Assembly (NCBI GenBank): GCA_025766275.1
Contig: JAFKAC010000261.1
Span: 1 to 41,362 of the forward strand
Direction: 5' to 3'
Length of the DNA: 41,362 bases
Source of the DNA: Lactarius indigo
Taxonomy: Eukaryota > Basidiomycota > Agaricomycetes > Russulales > Russulaceae
A program made the position numbers and the translations under genes. Below, in pieces: positions 9,916 through 23,800 of the stretch (position 1 is the stretch's first letter; every line of letters begins with the position of its first letter). Below the pieces are notes generated by a model. It was not told the origin of the DNA, ran no database searches, and worked only from the letters and a program-made list of their open reading frames with translations.

Positions 9916-11831
9916 ATGTCTGCGCCTGCACCTGCGACTTACACCCGAATCCGAGTCGAATCGAGCAAAAAACAATTATTAGAATTCGCGTTTGATGACA
10001 CGCATTTTACTGTCAGAAATTTGTCAGAAAAAAGTACGTTCGTTGACCGTCTTGCTGGTAGTCATCTCACATTGTCTTTTTTTGCTCCATAGACCTACTA
10101 AAGCTCAAGGTTCCTTTATCTCACGTACTTTGGGTCGGCGTATCCGGTCCAGCAATCGACGTACACCTGCTCGTGAAGAATCGCGGTAGTTTTAAGCTCA
10201 CAACGGTATCAGCGTCCTTCCAAGGGGATGACCCAAACACAAGCAGTTGGGTGCAAAGCGCAATGACCGCCGCCTATGGAGGTGCGTTATGGCACAAATA
10301 ATACCTCATTCTCCTTCGAATAATTTTCCAAGGTGTCAAAACACAGCGACGCCTTTTGGTTATCATAAATCCTCATGGCGGTCCAGTATGTTGTTTTGAC
10401 GCCAATCGTCTCCTGCCCAGTTCTAATCATTTTAGGGAAAAGCGACCTCAATTTTCAAGGGTAAGGTCGAACCAATTCTCAAGGCTGCGCGTTGTGTGTA
10501 CAAGGCTTTGTGTAAGTAGAACTGTTGCTTCTGGGGTCTGGTCCTCGGTTTACTCCTTTGAGCAGATACCGAGAGCAACGGTCACGCCCAGAAGATCGCG
10601 TCAGAAATCCTGCCAGATGAATATGATGCCGTCGTCTCTATCTCCGGGGACGGAACGCTACACGAAATCGTCAACGGTTTTGCGCAGCACAAGGAACCCA
10701 TGCGGGCCTTGAAGCTCCCCATTGCTCCTATACCCGCAGGATCTGGAAACGGCCTTTGCTTGAACCTGTTGGGTATCCAGGTCAGAGCCCCAAGCTGCCG
10801 CTGCTCCGGTAACACTTACATTTCTGTAGGACGGCCTGGATGCCACCTATGCCACTCTGAACGTGATCAAGGGGCGACTGATGTCCATTGACCTACTTTC
10901 GATTCTTCAATCTGGAAAACGCAGTCTCTCTTTCATGTCCCAGTGTTCTGGGCTCATGGCAGATCTCGACCTGGGTACCGAGCACTTGCGCTTCATGGGG
11001 AGCAATCGATTCGTATATGGCTTTTTGCGAGGGGGTGAGTCACGTGCTTCAGGTTTAAAAGCTTGTCTCCGGATTCTGAACCCTCCCCCAAGTCGTCACG
11101 GGGAAAACGTACCGGTTCAAGATCTCAGCTAAGATCGGAGCATCAGACAAGGTTGCAATGGTAGAAGCCTTGCGAAAACACGAGAATTCGGCGCCGGACG
11201 ACGAACTCCCGCGAGCGGAGGTAGATAGCCGTTCGACAGGGCTCCCCCCTCTGCAGTATGTCGACGATTACGATGGGTGGACTACCTTCGAGGGCCCCGT
11301 TCTATTCTTCTATGCTGGCAAGGCCCCATACATGAGCCGGTAGAAAATGTTCCGGCTGCTCCAGCAGTTGTCGCCCCTTGCCTGATCGCGTACTTTTCTT
11401 CCTCAGGGAACTAATGCAATTCCCCGTTTCCATGCCCAGTGACGGGATGGTCGACCTCGTCATCCAGGGAACGGTGAGAATATGTTCGTTCTTTTGTAAT
11501 TTGGTGTATGCTTGAACGCCATCAGTTGCCCCGCGCTGAAATGTTGAGAAATCTTGACGGTGCAGAGAAAGGCGCCGCATACTGGCACAATAAAGTTAGT
11601 CATATCTCTTGACGTACGCACAATCTCTGATCATCTTTACAGGCGCAATACTTCAAGGCTAGTGCTTATCGCCTTGGATTCCTGCAGGAGGACGGCAATT
11701 TATCGATTGATGGAGAACGCTTTCCGTTCGAAGGGTATTATGCCGAAGTGCATCGCGGCTTGGGGACTGTCCTTAGCATGAAAGGTCGCTACGCTGTGGA
11801 CTTCACTTTGGGTCCTCCTGGTACCGTGTGA
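9916..11831 (+). CDS. LCB4: Sphingosine / long-chain-base kinase (diacylglycerol kinase fold)
   Basis: Ten exons splice in phase to 475 aa: 9916-10033, 10093-10281, 10333-10385, 10436-10511, 10566-10780, 10830-11034, 11093-11339, 11407-11473, 11526-11594 and 11643-11831. The N-terminal 110 residues are a PH-like/variable region. The DAGK catalytic domain then shows VIINPHGGPGKA (C1), VVSISGDGTLHEIVNG (ATP-binding C2), IPAGSGNGL (C3), SDGMVDLVI and the C5-like GERFPFEGYYAEVHRG. These enzymes phosphorylate sphingoid bases to long-chain-base 1-phosphates at membranes. The length lies between human SPHK1 and yeast Lcb4. I assign sphingosine rather than ceramide or diacylglycerol kinase from the C2/C5 motifs. 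The symbol denotes the family, not proven orthology. Confidence 0.88.
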
Positions 11832-12258
11832 ACGGTCGACTTGCATATACAATATATATAGTGGATGAATATTCACATCAAAGATTTCTTGTCTTTGGAT
11901 CTCACGGACTTTCGCTTTCTTACCGCTTTTAATTAATGCGAAATTATCAAATCAGTCGTGATGTTCTTGGAAGCTATTGCGGGTTAATACACTCCTGAGG
12001 AGTAGGTCGTATCGTAATCATCGATAGGTATATGTATGTATGTGTAATGCAAAACATCGAAGCATGACTGAACCGCAACGAGAAGTGAGGGTCCATATAT
12101 CCAATACGGAGTAGAATAAAGAGAATGTCGTCAGCAAGTGCCTAAATACAGAGTCCAAAAACGCAAAATGACAGTTCACAACCCAGGTGCCCTATGTCTA
12201 TACCTCAAAAGAAAAAAACACTACAGGTACGGGGGCAGATGCAGAAAAGATATCGCCA
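11832..12258. other. Convergent intergenic spacer
   Basis: This 427-bp spacer lies between the stops of the LCB-kinase gene and AGS1. It is AT-richer than the flanking exons, with a short TATATATAG run near 11852 and simple GTATATG repeats near 12027-12042. It presumably holds both 3' UTRs. No gene or RNA is recognised. Confidence 0.6.
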
Positions 12259-15200
12259 TCATGGGCGAGCTATGGGACAATGAATCAATGTGAGGGACGA
12301 CGGTAAGTGAACAATCAGCTTACCAAGCTGCTCCTTGCGGTAGAACCAGAAATACCCAATGACGATGATCAGTTGACTGGCGAGTGCAATCCAGAAGGGG
12401 GCAGAAGCCATAGGACTCCCACTCAACCCATCCTGGAAGTCCCATTTTCCAGCATCTGGGAAGACACTTTCCGGACCAATCCTATTCGGGGCAGTGGCAC
12501 GGGCGACCATCACGCACACTGAGCCAATAATTTGCGAAAATGCTAGAGTCGCACAGACATGGAGTCGTGATAGCGTCTGCATCGCCACCGTGTTAGCGAA
12601 TGTCGTGTACAGTGACATGGAAGGGAGGTTACCTGAAGAAGGATCATACCCAGGCCCACACCTTGGACAGCGTCTAGAACTCCTAGCCACAACCAAAGGG
12701 AGATGCCGAGATAAGGGCCTGCGCTGCCGGCCCAGGGGATGTACAAGGCAAGGGAAGATGTACCCCAAAGCATCTAAACAGCACCGCCTTAGTAGCGTCT
12801 CGAGTGATAGATACAAGAAAATACATACCTGGCACCACCTGGGGGCACCAAGACCGACGGCGAACACGGGAAGCAGCCAAGTGTGCGTCTTGCTGAAGTG
12901 AGTGAGTATAACTAGTATCGCAGCCCATACGCCGACAAAGAAGATGACGATCAACAATGCGATCTGCCACTTGGGGATTGGCACAGCCCAAAGGAAGCCC
13001 CAGTTACGGCCGTACGGCTGAAACAACATTCAGGATTAGGGAAGACACGAACAATGCCTATAAGAACGTACCCCCGAAAGCCAGTAATCACGCAGAATTT
13101 CAGATGCAAGGAACCAGAGCACGAGCTTCCTACGGAAGAGTGTCTTGAGGAAATTCGGAACCTTTGGAGGAGTCTGGCGGTAATACTCTGCGTCGGGACT
13201 AAGCATCCAGTGCCTGCACTAACGGAAGAACTACTTACCAGGTAAGCCATACAACATCAGGTAGGCGAATAAGAGGCTGATCGCCGCGAGTGGCCAAACA
13301 ACGAGGACAATCCACCACGGTGTCAAGTTCCCTTGGTCCTGGTTCTGGAGCCGGAAACCCCAGTACCATAACGCGGCCACCCAAATTTGTTGCGAACCTT
13401 GCACTATGCAGGCACGTAACATCCAAACCTCGGTCGCAGCACCCTGGAAAGGGTATTCAACAGATGACAACCGTGACGATGCCGGGAAATGAACTTACAG
13501 CCTCTTCTCCGAAGTTCAAGCCAAAGAAGATAAATGCCGCAGCAGAGGCTACGGCGTAGCACCAAGTGGCCACACTAGCCAGTGCCTTGTGCGCCGGGTG
13601 AAGGGCTGCTGTCAAAGACGGTAATCCAATGAGGAAGAACGCGAGCGCAAAGAAGAGCCAAGGCGCAGAAAGGACCCAGATCGAAGGCTTCAGACGGAAC
13701 ATCGGGTACCATACCGCACTCGCGGCAAGGAAGACGCCGCTCAGAACGTAAAGCTGTAGATTATCCTGAGAGCTCTGCCCTGAGAGTAGTGTAATCTGGA
13801 AGCTAGTTGCGCTGAGCACCTGCCCCAAAGCGATGACGATCGTGTATAATGGCCAGCCTCCGATCTCTCTTGACATAGCAATCTGAATACCGGTCATAAC
13901 AACAGCCTCTCCTTGATCATTCGGCAACGGGCCATCGTAGTCAGTATACTGTCCCGCAGTATTGAAAGATTGGGTATTGGGGGCTGCAAAAGCCATGAGA
14001 TGATTCACGCATGCTGGTCCAAGTAGACTTACATGTTGGCCGTGATGGGTGATCGTAGAGGGAGGGTGAAGGAGTCCCCCAAATCGACTCGCGCCGTGAC
14101 GATCGGTGACTTGCTGCGCTAGAGAGCTTGTCTTTCCGAACCTTGTCAAAGAAGGCTTCTTCGCTCTTTGTGAGGAATTTCTCGATGGACAACTCTCCTT
14201 TTGAGTTATCTGCAGACAGGTTTTGCAGCTTCGCGACGAACTCCTGAGCAACGCCACCGTCTGCATCGGTAAACTGCAGACACTGTAAGCGACACTTAAT
14301 GGTGAGAAGCGGGCCAGACTCACCGAGGCAATAGCTTTGTTCAGAGGAGAGTTGGCCTTTTCGTCCACAATAGAAGCAATCGACTCGACAGAAGAAACCC
14401 GGCTATGAGCACCGAATGGCCGAGAGGGGGCTTCCAGGAAGGGGTCTGGCGCATGTCTCTGGTCCCTGGCAATTGTTCGATTCGCCTTGTCCAAGAAGTT
14501 TCCGAATTCAGGTTGTCCGTTGGCACCGCGGTTCGGCGCCGAGTAATCACCCTCGGTATCTGATGTGGTGCTGCTGATCGAAATACGGTTGCCATCTTGG
14601 ATGCGGGGAGGAGCATGCAAGAAGGGATCACCACCGGGAGTGAGCGTCTCTTGGCTCCATTGACCAGGCGAGCCAGGAATATTCATCCGAGGACTGTTTT
14701 GGGCACTCTGCGCGTCCCAGTCAGGCTGTGATGGATCGGCTTGGTGAACTGGGTTCCAGTCGTCGTGTTCTGAAATAGCTGTGGGACCTCCAGCGGCACC
14801 ATCCGACGGACGCCATGCATCATGGCCAGCCAAACCTCTACTTGCGTGGATACTGCGCTTGTGGAAATCTTCCATGCGCTGTCGCCACTCAACAACTGGG
14901 AAGCGCTGAACAGCTGAGCGAGCACGTAATATAGCGCGTTCCTCCTCGGTCGATTTTAAAGCGAGTTTGATCGTCTTGGATAGCTGTGACATCATATGAC
15001 CCGTAGACATGGATTCAACAGGGAACCACTGTGAAGTGTCGATAGTTAGCGCGTAACCGAATGGAGTCATGAGTGGCTTACCCATCCGGGCATCAAGCCG
15101 AGACCACCGAGGCGACTGCCAACACCCAGTGCACCCTTACGACCGAACTCGACGGCAACTAAACCGAAGGGTTCATCGCGAGAAGGAATTAGAGCGAAAT

Positions 15201-18200
15201 CTGCGCCGCTAAACAAATAAGGAGGCAGTGCAGTGAACTCTGGCTTCGAGTAAACACGCTCGGGATACAGTTCCATAAGACGATTGAGTTTCTCCGCTGC
15301 AAAACGCCCATACAGGTCAATGACGGGTCCAACGGTGATAAGCTGGATGCTTGGCCGTTTATCCAACCTATGAAAAGCATAAATGACTGAAAACGCAAGG
15401 CTCAAAAAAACACTCACAGGGATGGCATAACATCGGCAATGAGGTCCACGCCCTTCTGTTTGGACCAGCGACCTACGAATACGAAAAGGTCTGCATGAGG
15501 ATCTTGCTTGATCCCAGCCCACTCTTGGGCTTGTCTTTTGTGCTCAGGTCGCTCTGCTTCCGCCTTTTGGTCGACTTTGATGTCTGCTACCTTGATCGCG
15601 TTCTCATCCAGGGCGTCGATGTCGCTCGGATCAGGGTTCGGTAAAGAGTCCACATGTTTAAGGGTCCAGAGGGCGGGATACCTAGCCCAAGATCGCTTGC
15701 CGTATTTGTCCGACACACCAGCAACACCAACGGACTTCTGATGTACGCTAATAAAGGACGCTGCGGCATGGAGCAAATTGAACGTATTTCCGAACTGAAC
15801 ATATTTTGTGCAGTGCTCCTTGCTGATATTGAATGCCGAGCAGACTTCTTTCATCTCCTCCTTAGTGCGCAATGGCCAAAGACCCTGGAATTCGGCGTTA
15901 TGGAGAGACAGGCAAACCGGGAGCACTTTCGGGAGCAGGTAGATGGGGGCCAAAGCACCGTGGTAATCGTTGACGTGGTAAATGTCGATGTCGGGATTGC
16001 GTCGAACGGTTGCAGCTATTGCCTGGTTCCAAGTGGAGTAGAAAATGGCCGACGAAAGGTCGTCCATGCGAGCCGGGTACGGGTCCGCCTTCGTCTGTGC
16101 GCGGAACACAGGGCTATCGAGGATGACGTACGTAATGTTGTCCAGGACGTGAGTTTCTACCTCAATCAAATACGGCTCGCCAAAAATGATGACCTCAATC
16201 GGTTCCGCTGGTTCACCTGGGGGATATTCCAGGTCTTTGACTTTAGGAACAACCCAGATGAGGTCAACATCTGTCATCGCTTTGCCCATGAGACTTGACA
16301 TGACACCGAGGCCACCGATCTTGACCTTGAGCTTCCAGTCTATGATCTCGTACTCCAGCGTTGAGATAATAACCTTGCGTCGCTTGTTCTTGTCCTCGGG
16401 CCAGCCTATGATTTCGGTCTGCTTGTGATGTCCAAAGAGCTTTTCCGATACGACAGAAGGCTCTTTCAGGTCAGATTTCGACTTATTGCCTAGTGAACCT
16501 AAGATCGGGAAGTAGCTGGCGTGCTCTTTGTTTGGGGCGACTCCCCATTTGTTGTGCTTGATACCGTAGAATGACCACATGAAGACCACCACGGCAAGTG
16601 TACCGGTGATGATAGGAATGGCGAGGAGGAGAGCGTACATGATTGCACCGACTGCAGACTGTCCGCGAGGCTCGAGGGACCACGTCAAGTCAGCATCATC
16701 GACTACCAGGGTCCAGGCAAGGTGGGGATGCGGCGGCGCCGACATATTGATATAGTTAGGAGCTGCAGTATTGGGAGGTAGGCGATCCAAGACACCATCA
16801 CCGTCGACGTCTCCATAGTAGTAGTCGTCGTATCCAAATACGTTAAGTTGCACGAAGGTAGGCCAGGTAGACATGATCTCAAGCTCCCATTTGCCTTGGC
16901 TGTTCTGAGTCATTTCCGCGGAGATACCCTTGTCAAAGCCCCAAGAATTGAATGGACCACGGGCGAGTAGCTGCGGTACACGACGCTGTTGGTTGAAACC
17001 GTGATCAGCGTGAACGACAGCGCTGGCGGACTGCGCAAAATAACTCCAGTCTTGGGAACTTGTTCAGCATACGTACGAATAATACCAACACGAAACTCAC
17101 ATTGCACCATGATGTGTTGGCCCTGCCAGAAATATTCCGAATTGTCAAAAGTGCTGGCATCGATGAATGTCGTATCCTCCCACGGCTTCCATTGAGTCCA
17201 ATTACGACCAAAGTTGAGCGAGTACCGGAAGCTATCCGCGCCGAACGCCTTGTGCGAGAAGCTGTACTGTCCGTTTGACAAACCAAATGCGCTGTTGTCA
17301 TAATCAGATTCTGGGAAAATCATGACGTTGTCGGAAGTTCCTTTGCGGATCAGTAACGTGTCCTTCGACTGGGAAAAGAATCAGTAGAGCACTATGAAGT
17401 AGACTGTCTGATACACACCCCCGTTGTTGTAACACTATCGTTTGCTAGAGCATTGTCGAGAGTCAAAGCTAGAATGCCGTCTGGCACGTTCTGGAGTGTG
17501 ACCGACCAAAACCAGGCCGACGGCGAATCGCCTGATATTCTAGTCGGGTTAGGGTTTTGGACTTGTCCGCACTTCACCGCATTAGGGTCAAACGTTGGGT
17601 TACTGCCATGACCAGAAGAGGACATATTGAGAGACAGAGCCTTCGTGACACCGGTACAACTCATGCCAGTATTGAACTCGAAAGATATTGTAACTGTGTT
17701 GTTGGTACCATTGGAGGGGATCCGGGCGTCATGACCAGGAGAGAACTTGGTAAGTGCAGGGCGCGGCGGAACCCAATCACTGGCAGGAACGAGGATCTTA
17801 AAACTGTATGGATCCATGGTGACACTAGAGAGACAGCCTTGGAACGGTGCGGTCGAGTCGTTATTGAGGTGCGAAAGGGAGCTCGCAAGTGTATAGCTTT
17901 CGAAGGGTGCTACAAGATTTCGTATCGTAGTATTGGCCGCATATGGGGTCGAAATCCATTCAAGCGATTTACAGTCATATGAAAAAGTTTGAGTCGTGTT
18001 CTGGTTTGTGAACAATAGCCAGACTTGATCCGTGTTGTTGTTGGTGACCTGCTGCACGCTAGAGATTACAGATCGAGAAAACGACCAAAGACCCATCTCT
18101 GTCTGCGTTTGGTTTGAACCGGGGCGCTGAATGAAATACGTCCAGTTTCCGCGCTGGAGAAGTTCAAAGCCATCTTGCAGAGAGGCATACACCGAACGTA

Positions 18201-20197
18201 GATAGAGGAAATGTCCGAACATGCGACGGCTGTCGGCAGTAGGGTCAAAGTGGTCCAAAGAGTTCCAGTCGTCCATGCAACCAAGGAGAGCCTTGTCTAA
18301 GGGGATGTTGAAATACTGATCAGAACCTAGACGGTAGCACCCGTGACGTTGCCAAGCCTTGTTGCTGAACATAGCTTGGCGACCATAGAGATAATTGGAT
18401 GCGCCGGTGTCATACAGGTAGAAGTTCTGCTCCTCGCCATAGAAGAACTATGAGTGGGAAGGTCAGCTCCGAAAGATAAGCGGAGAGGAGTGGTAGAAGA
18501 TATTACCAAGGGAAGTCCAGGCATAACAAGCGTCGTTACGAAGGTAGCCAGAGCACCTCTCTGGGTTCCATTTTCCAGGCTAGGCCAGCGGAACACGTCG
18601 AAATTACTAGTTCCAAACATGTGCCTTGGATCGACCTTACCAGTGTTTGGATTTATCATGTCATTGTCGACAAACATCTGGTTCCAAGCGGTGACGAGGT
18701 TGGTGTCAACGTCGAAAGCGACTTGCAAATTCCCGTCCATTCCGAGCATCCGAGTTAGCGCACGGTAGGTGGAATAATGGAATGCTACGCCATCCAACCC
18801 ATTAATCGGAGCATCGCGCAAAAAATACTGATTCTGGTTCGAAGTGAGATTTGCAGCAGCGAGCAACCCTGGGGGCAGTTGCGTGGGAGTCCTGCCTCGC
18901 CCGCTGAAAAAAAAAAAAAAAAGGGTGATATCAGTGGGCGTGTTACAGGTGATCATGTAGTTTACGCACTAATATAGAGAACCGAAGGTGTCGCCACCAG
19001 TAACCTCGCCAGTGATATAGAAGTTCTTCTTGCCAAATTTAGTGGCACACTGTCTAGCGGCAGCAGCCCATTCCGCAAGAGCGTCGACAGTAACTTGTGT
19101 CGACTTATCGATACGGATCGCATCTAGATCAAGTGCTTGAATGGCCATGCAAGCAAAAACCTTCAACTTGGCCATGACCTCTGGCTTCCATTCACGAAGA
19201 CGATCCTGCACGGACGCGAACTTTGATAATTGACGTTGCCAGTCCGGATGGACACCGAAAGCTTCCGTGTCACCGTATTGATCGAAATCCGAGTCCAGGC
19301 ACCCATTGGTCTGCAGGGTAATGACAGTGCCGTCACTATCCCAGAACTTCGGGAGTACACAAGACGTGTTGCGGGTGTTAATGATCTGGCGGAGAGGTCG
19401 GTATCCTCCAGGAACCCGGAAACAAGCGTATCACGTGCCTGAAAATCCTGGTACTCGTCAAACCCCCATGGACTATATCTAGGATGTTTCCAAACGGCAT
19501 CATGCTCAGAGAGATCGAACGGTGTGGAAGTGTTCAAGAAACTAGAAATTATGAACAAAAAGTGACACAGGATTCCGTCTGTACGCACCTCGCAAAACCG
19601 ATCAAGTCACCCATGGTGCCAACTGTGAAGTCGGCCATAAAGTACATGCCACGAGCATGAATCTCATCGATGGTATTCCGCCAATCTTCTAGTGTTCCCC
19701 AGTGCGGGTCCAGTACGGTGAAATCGAGAGGGGAATAACCTTTCAAGTAGTTGGGTACAAATGAAAGCCAAACAAGTGAAAGAGCACCCACTATCGGCCT
19801 GCCACAACATGTTGAGAAAGGGAGTGCCAGAGATGAAAATTCCCTTGACACCCATGCCTAGGAGGTAGTCCAATTTGGATACCAAGCCCTTGAGATCCCC
19901 GCCAGCTCGTAACTGGGTTTCTCGCCAATCATACTCGAATGTGGTACCAAAAAAATCGTTATTTGAAGGGTCACCGTCGGCGAATTTATCCATGAGGATG
20001 GTGTAGAAAGGGATAGCCCGCCAGTTGGTGGGCGACGGGGTATAGGTGGTGTTTGGTCGGGACGTTTGGTAGTCGAGAGGAGACTGGGCATTTTGGTTCA
20101 TGTTCAGATTGTATTGGACGAGGTCATCACGGTAAGGCGACGCGAACGTCGAACCAGCAACGGTGAGTAAGGACCATACGGTCCATGTGAGACGCAT
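12259..20197 (-). CDS. AGS1: Alpha-1,3-glucan synthase (GH13 + GT5 + polytopic membrane domain)
   Basis: Eighteen exons join in phase to 2,349 aa: 20197-19792, 19739-19589, 19541-19424, 19385-18970, 18903-18507, 18447-17419, 17368-17101, 17050-15418, 15367-15082, 15028-14324, 14273-14033, 13983-13499, 13443-13239, 13187-13072, 13017-12829, 12773-12633, 12576-12324 and 12269-12259. A signal peptide (residues 1-19) leads an extracellular alpha-amylase-like GH13 domain with DAIRIDK and the acid/base block [10 protein letters not shown] single membrane span follows at about 1062-1087. The cytoplasmic GT5 starch-synthase-like domain has [27 protein letters not shown] and [18 protein letters not shown] Ser/Pro-rich linker precedes a C-terminal polytopic region (about 1905-2345). 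The enzyme makes wall alpha-1,3-glucan. No frame break was found. The last intron (54 nt) is an in-frame multiple of three and could be retained. Confidence 0.95.
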
Positions 20198-20889
20198 GTC
20201 TACACGACTAGCGTGGCTTGGTGGTAAGGGAGGACTCTAGCGGTGGATATGCGGAAAAGTTGAAGAAAATGGGGGGAGGGGTAAATGAAGGTCTAAAAGA
20301 AGAAGGTGAATATGGCGGGTAAGAGACGAGAGGTGGAATGGGGGCGTGCCAGCACTTTCAGGATGACATGCCAGGCACTCTATTTAGGACAGCGTCTAAA
20401 CCGCATTCAAACTAAAAAAGCGTGGGAAAATAGATAGCCTTGTATGCACGCGCGGTGTCATGGCTGTGTGCGACCTAAGCTAAACGTTGGGCGCTGATAG
20501 GGACAAATAAATGCGCGGGTACAAATCACCGTCCGCGCTTGACACCGTTACCGGCTAACACGGCCCAGCCCTTCTTTTTTTGAAATCATATGTCCGGGAA
20601 AAAAAATGTGCTGGATGGTCTTACCAATACGTCAACGGCAGTTTCGATGTGGTGCAGAAGTAGAGAACCATAGTACCGTACTATACAGAAGGCAGACACA
20701 GAAGAGTAGCCATCGCTGGTATCAATGACAACATTTCCGGTTATTGTATGACAACCACGATCACGCATACACCCGCACTCACGGCGGCGCACATGCACTT
20801 TTCATTGTCTGACATCTGAAAGTATTGTTACCGTACAGTACTGGAGCCCACTGCCTCCATCGAAGTATTCTTCGTCCCCCGTCCCATTC
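20198..20889. other. Divergent promoter region between AGS1 and STE11
   Basis: This 692-bp interval separates the two start codons. The part next to AGS1 is purine-rich on the plus strand (AG-rich at 20230-20340), i.e. a pyrimidine-rich leader for the minus-strand AGS1 transcript. I see no ORF with coding character. It must contain both core promoters. Confidence 0.6.
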
Positions 20890-23800
20890 ATGGCCGCCAC
20901 TGTGGCCAGCAATCAGCCCGAAAACTTGCCACAACCTTCATCACAGCCGACTTCTCCCGCTTTGTACTCTTCTTTCAGCCAACCCTCTCGGGCCCCTTCT
21001 TCTAACATGTACTCTGCCCGCTCTCAGGGCTCCCTACCTAATACCCCAACCACCAGTACTTACAGCAGCAGTATACTCGACGTTCCCCCTGGTGCAAATT
21101 ATGCTGATTTCTTACGAACCTGGTCCGACTCGCACGTCTCAACTTGGCTCACCAACATCAAATGTGGTCATCACTCGGCCACATTCCGAGCAAGCGATAT
21201 CCGAGGAGATGTTCTTCTCGAGCTGGATCAGGTTACCTTGAAGGAGATCGGAGTCGTCAGCGTCGGTGATCGGCTCAGGATTTTGAACGCTGTCAAGAAT
21301 CTCAGGCAGAGATGCTCCAGCCGCGGCGAGCGAGCTTCCACGTATAGCGCCCTCCACCAGAGGGTCGTCGTTAACACGAATGAAGGTGATCTAGGACATC
21401 GACGAACCGGCTCTGAGACTTCGCCAACATCACGATCGGCTCCACGACGACACGAGCATGGGAGACCACCTCCCCTTCAACTCGGGTCCTCCACGAACCC
21501 CCAACCCAATCTTCCTCATATCATCCGTGACGGTACCAATAATTCTGACCCCTTTCGCCCAAATCCTGTTCGCCCGCTTCCGCACCCAGTCCCCGTTGCC
21601 TCTTCATCCTCAACACCCACCCCGAACACTGGAAGTTCTCAGTCGAGTAGCTCTAGAGCTCCTCACCTTCCTCTCCCACCTGTCCCTCGTGGACATCCAC
21701 CCCCACCCCCACCACCTCCTGCACCACCTTCTGGTCGCCCAACCAATCGTAATTTGCTTGGACGAAAAACGCCAACTCAATTCGACGCTCCCGAATTTAC
21801 TTCGCAGCCTTTGCCACCTGCTCCGGCCCTCCTCACTCCTCAATCCGCTGGTTCTTGGTCTGGATATGGTCTTCCCCCAGATCCCAAGGCAGGAATTGTC
21901 GGCGCTAAGAGTCCCAATCGTTCACAGTCGCCTCTCCCTAATGTTCCTCATCGAATATCTTCTCGATCACCCGTCCCAACGGCCACACATGGACGGAACC
22001 TATCTTTGTCGGGAAACCAAGGCGGTTCCACTCCTCCAAAACCTACTCAACGCCCGGCTGGCCCTACGCACCCTTATGCCCAAGGCGTTCAACCCTCGCC
22101 TCAAACTGCACTCTCCCCCATAGCAGAATCGTTTTCGCCACAGCATACGCCTATTCAGGCCAATGCTCCATCTTCCTCATCTTCGCCACCAACCTCATTT
22201 GCGGTGGGGCGTGGGCCTTTCGCTAATGCTTCTTTGAATGCTACACCCTCCCTTGTCGACCTTCGACGTAAATTGGTGAAATTTATGCTCGGAGACGAGG
22301 GACATTCGGCCACAATAAATGTGGAAGATTGTGCAGGAGGCGTAGAGGTCCTCGAGAAAGTTTTGAAGAAGTTTGGAAAACTCAGTGCTAAAAATACGGA
22401 GGCGGAAGGACCTGATCGCGTCGGTACAAGCGATGGTGGTCTCTCGGTCGATGGGTGGTGCGTGTATCTTGATTGGGGTAACGACGCGTCCCTAGGTGCG
22501 CATTTACGTACTCTAAATATAATCCTTCACTAACCTCGTCCAGTTCGCCCACTTACTGAGGCACAACTGCTTTCAGTTTGCCATGCACCTCCGAACGATC
22601 CCGCCCGAGAGCGTGGTTTGACTTTACGACGTATCACTAAAACCAAGCGACCTAAACCTGTTGTTTACGCTGCATCTACCGTGGGCCAGGCCACCAGTCC
22701 AACTGGATTCGTATTCCCATCCAAGTCTAATGGTCACGAAGACGACAACCCCCCACCTGCGGATAATACAGGGCTCACTCCCAAGAGGATGAAACGTGCT
22801 AGCACAGTCAGTGTACTTAGTGGACTCGGGGTTGAAGACCCGGAAAGAGTACTTGAATCACCTTCCTCTCCTACGCCACCGGACAGCGGCGGGAAGGGAT
22901 CCACAGGCTTCATCAAGGGTCGGGCCAAAGCACGAAATTTCTTCGGTCAGCGGCCTCCTAGCGAGCTCATCACAAACCACCTTACGGAATATTTCCCTTT
23001 CACCGAGAAGAAAGTGCTTGAGCGCACTGCACGACATAGCATGCTTAAGGCAGGGGGTGGCGTCGGTCGGCGTGACAGCACCATTTCCTTCAACCCGCGC
23101 TCCTCTTCGCGCTTTAGTATCAGCACCGTCAACTCGCGCAAGCCATCATCGCTTCGCGGTTCGGTCTACTCTCTGGCAACAACGGGGCTCGAAAAGTCCA
23201 ACCAGCACATAGAAATAGAATCCGACAGCACTGAGCCAACAGAAGACCCCCCCAGAGTATCTTTGTCCACCGATGACGGCAGCTCACATTTGGAAAGCGA
23301 AGACGAGAACCCGCCATCACATCCGCAGCTGTTACCCCCCGTAGACCTTGAATCCTTCACAGAATCAATGAGCAATTTAGCGGCACAGTCGCTGGGCCGA
23401 CGCTTGTCGACGAGCTCATCGATGAAACGCATGAGCTATATAACAGAGCTGAGGAGTAAGCGAGATGTCTCTGACAGCGCCAGCTTCATCACGGTAGACG
23501 AAATCACTGCCGAAGTCGAGAGTCGGCGAGAAAATGGCGACGCGGACAATGGTTGGACAGCCATTAACGCAGAGGGAGATGAAGAACGCGCGCCTCCTCC
23601 ACCTGAAGACGTCCCTGTTGAAAGTGTTGGGGAAGATGGAGAAGATGAACTCGATGAGGATATGTCCGACGTCGGAGATGAAGACGAGGATGATGAAACT
23701 GGGCGTGCTATCGCTTCAGGAGGTGAGTTTTTGCCCCCCATTCTTGCACTTCGCGCTGACAGTTGCATTCAGGTATCAAATGGATCAAGGGCGCTCTGAT

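Noticed and set aside
15654..16298. 214-codon plus-strand frame antisense to the AGS1 GT5 domain
   Set aside because: It lies wholly within a strongly conserved AGS1 exon on the other strand and has no domain. It is a shadow of codon bias.
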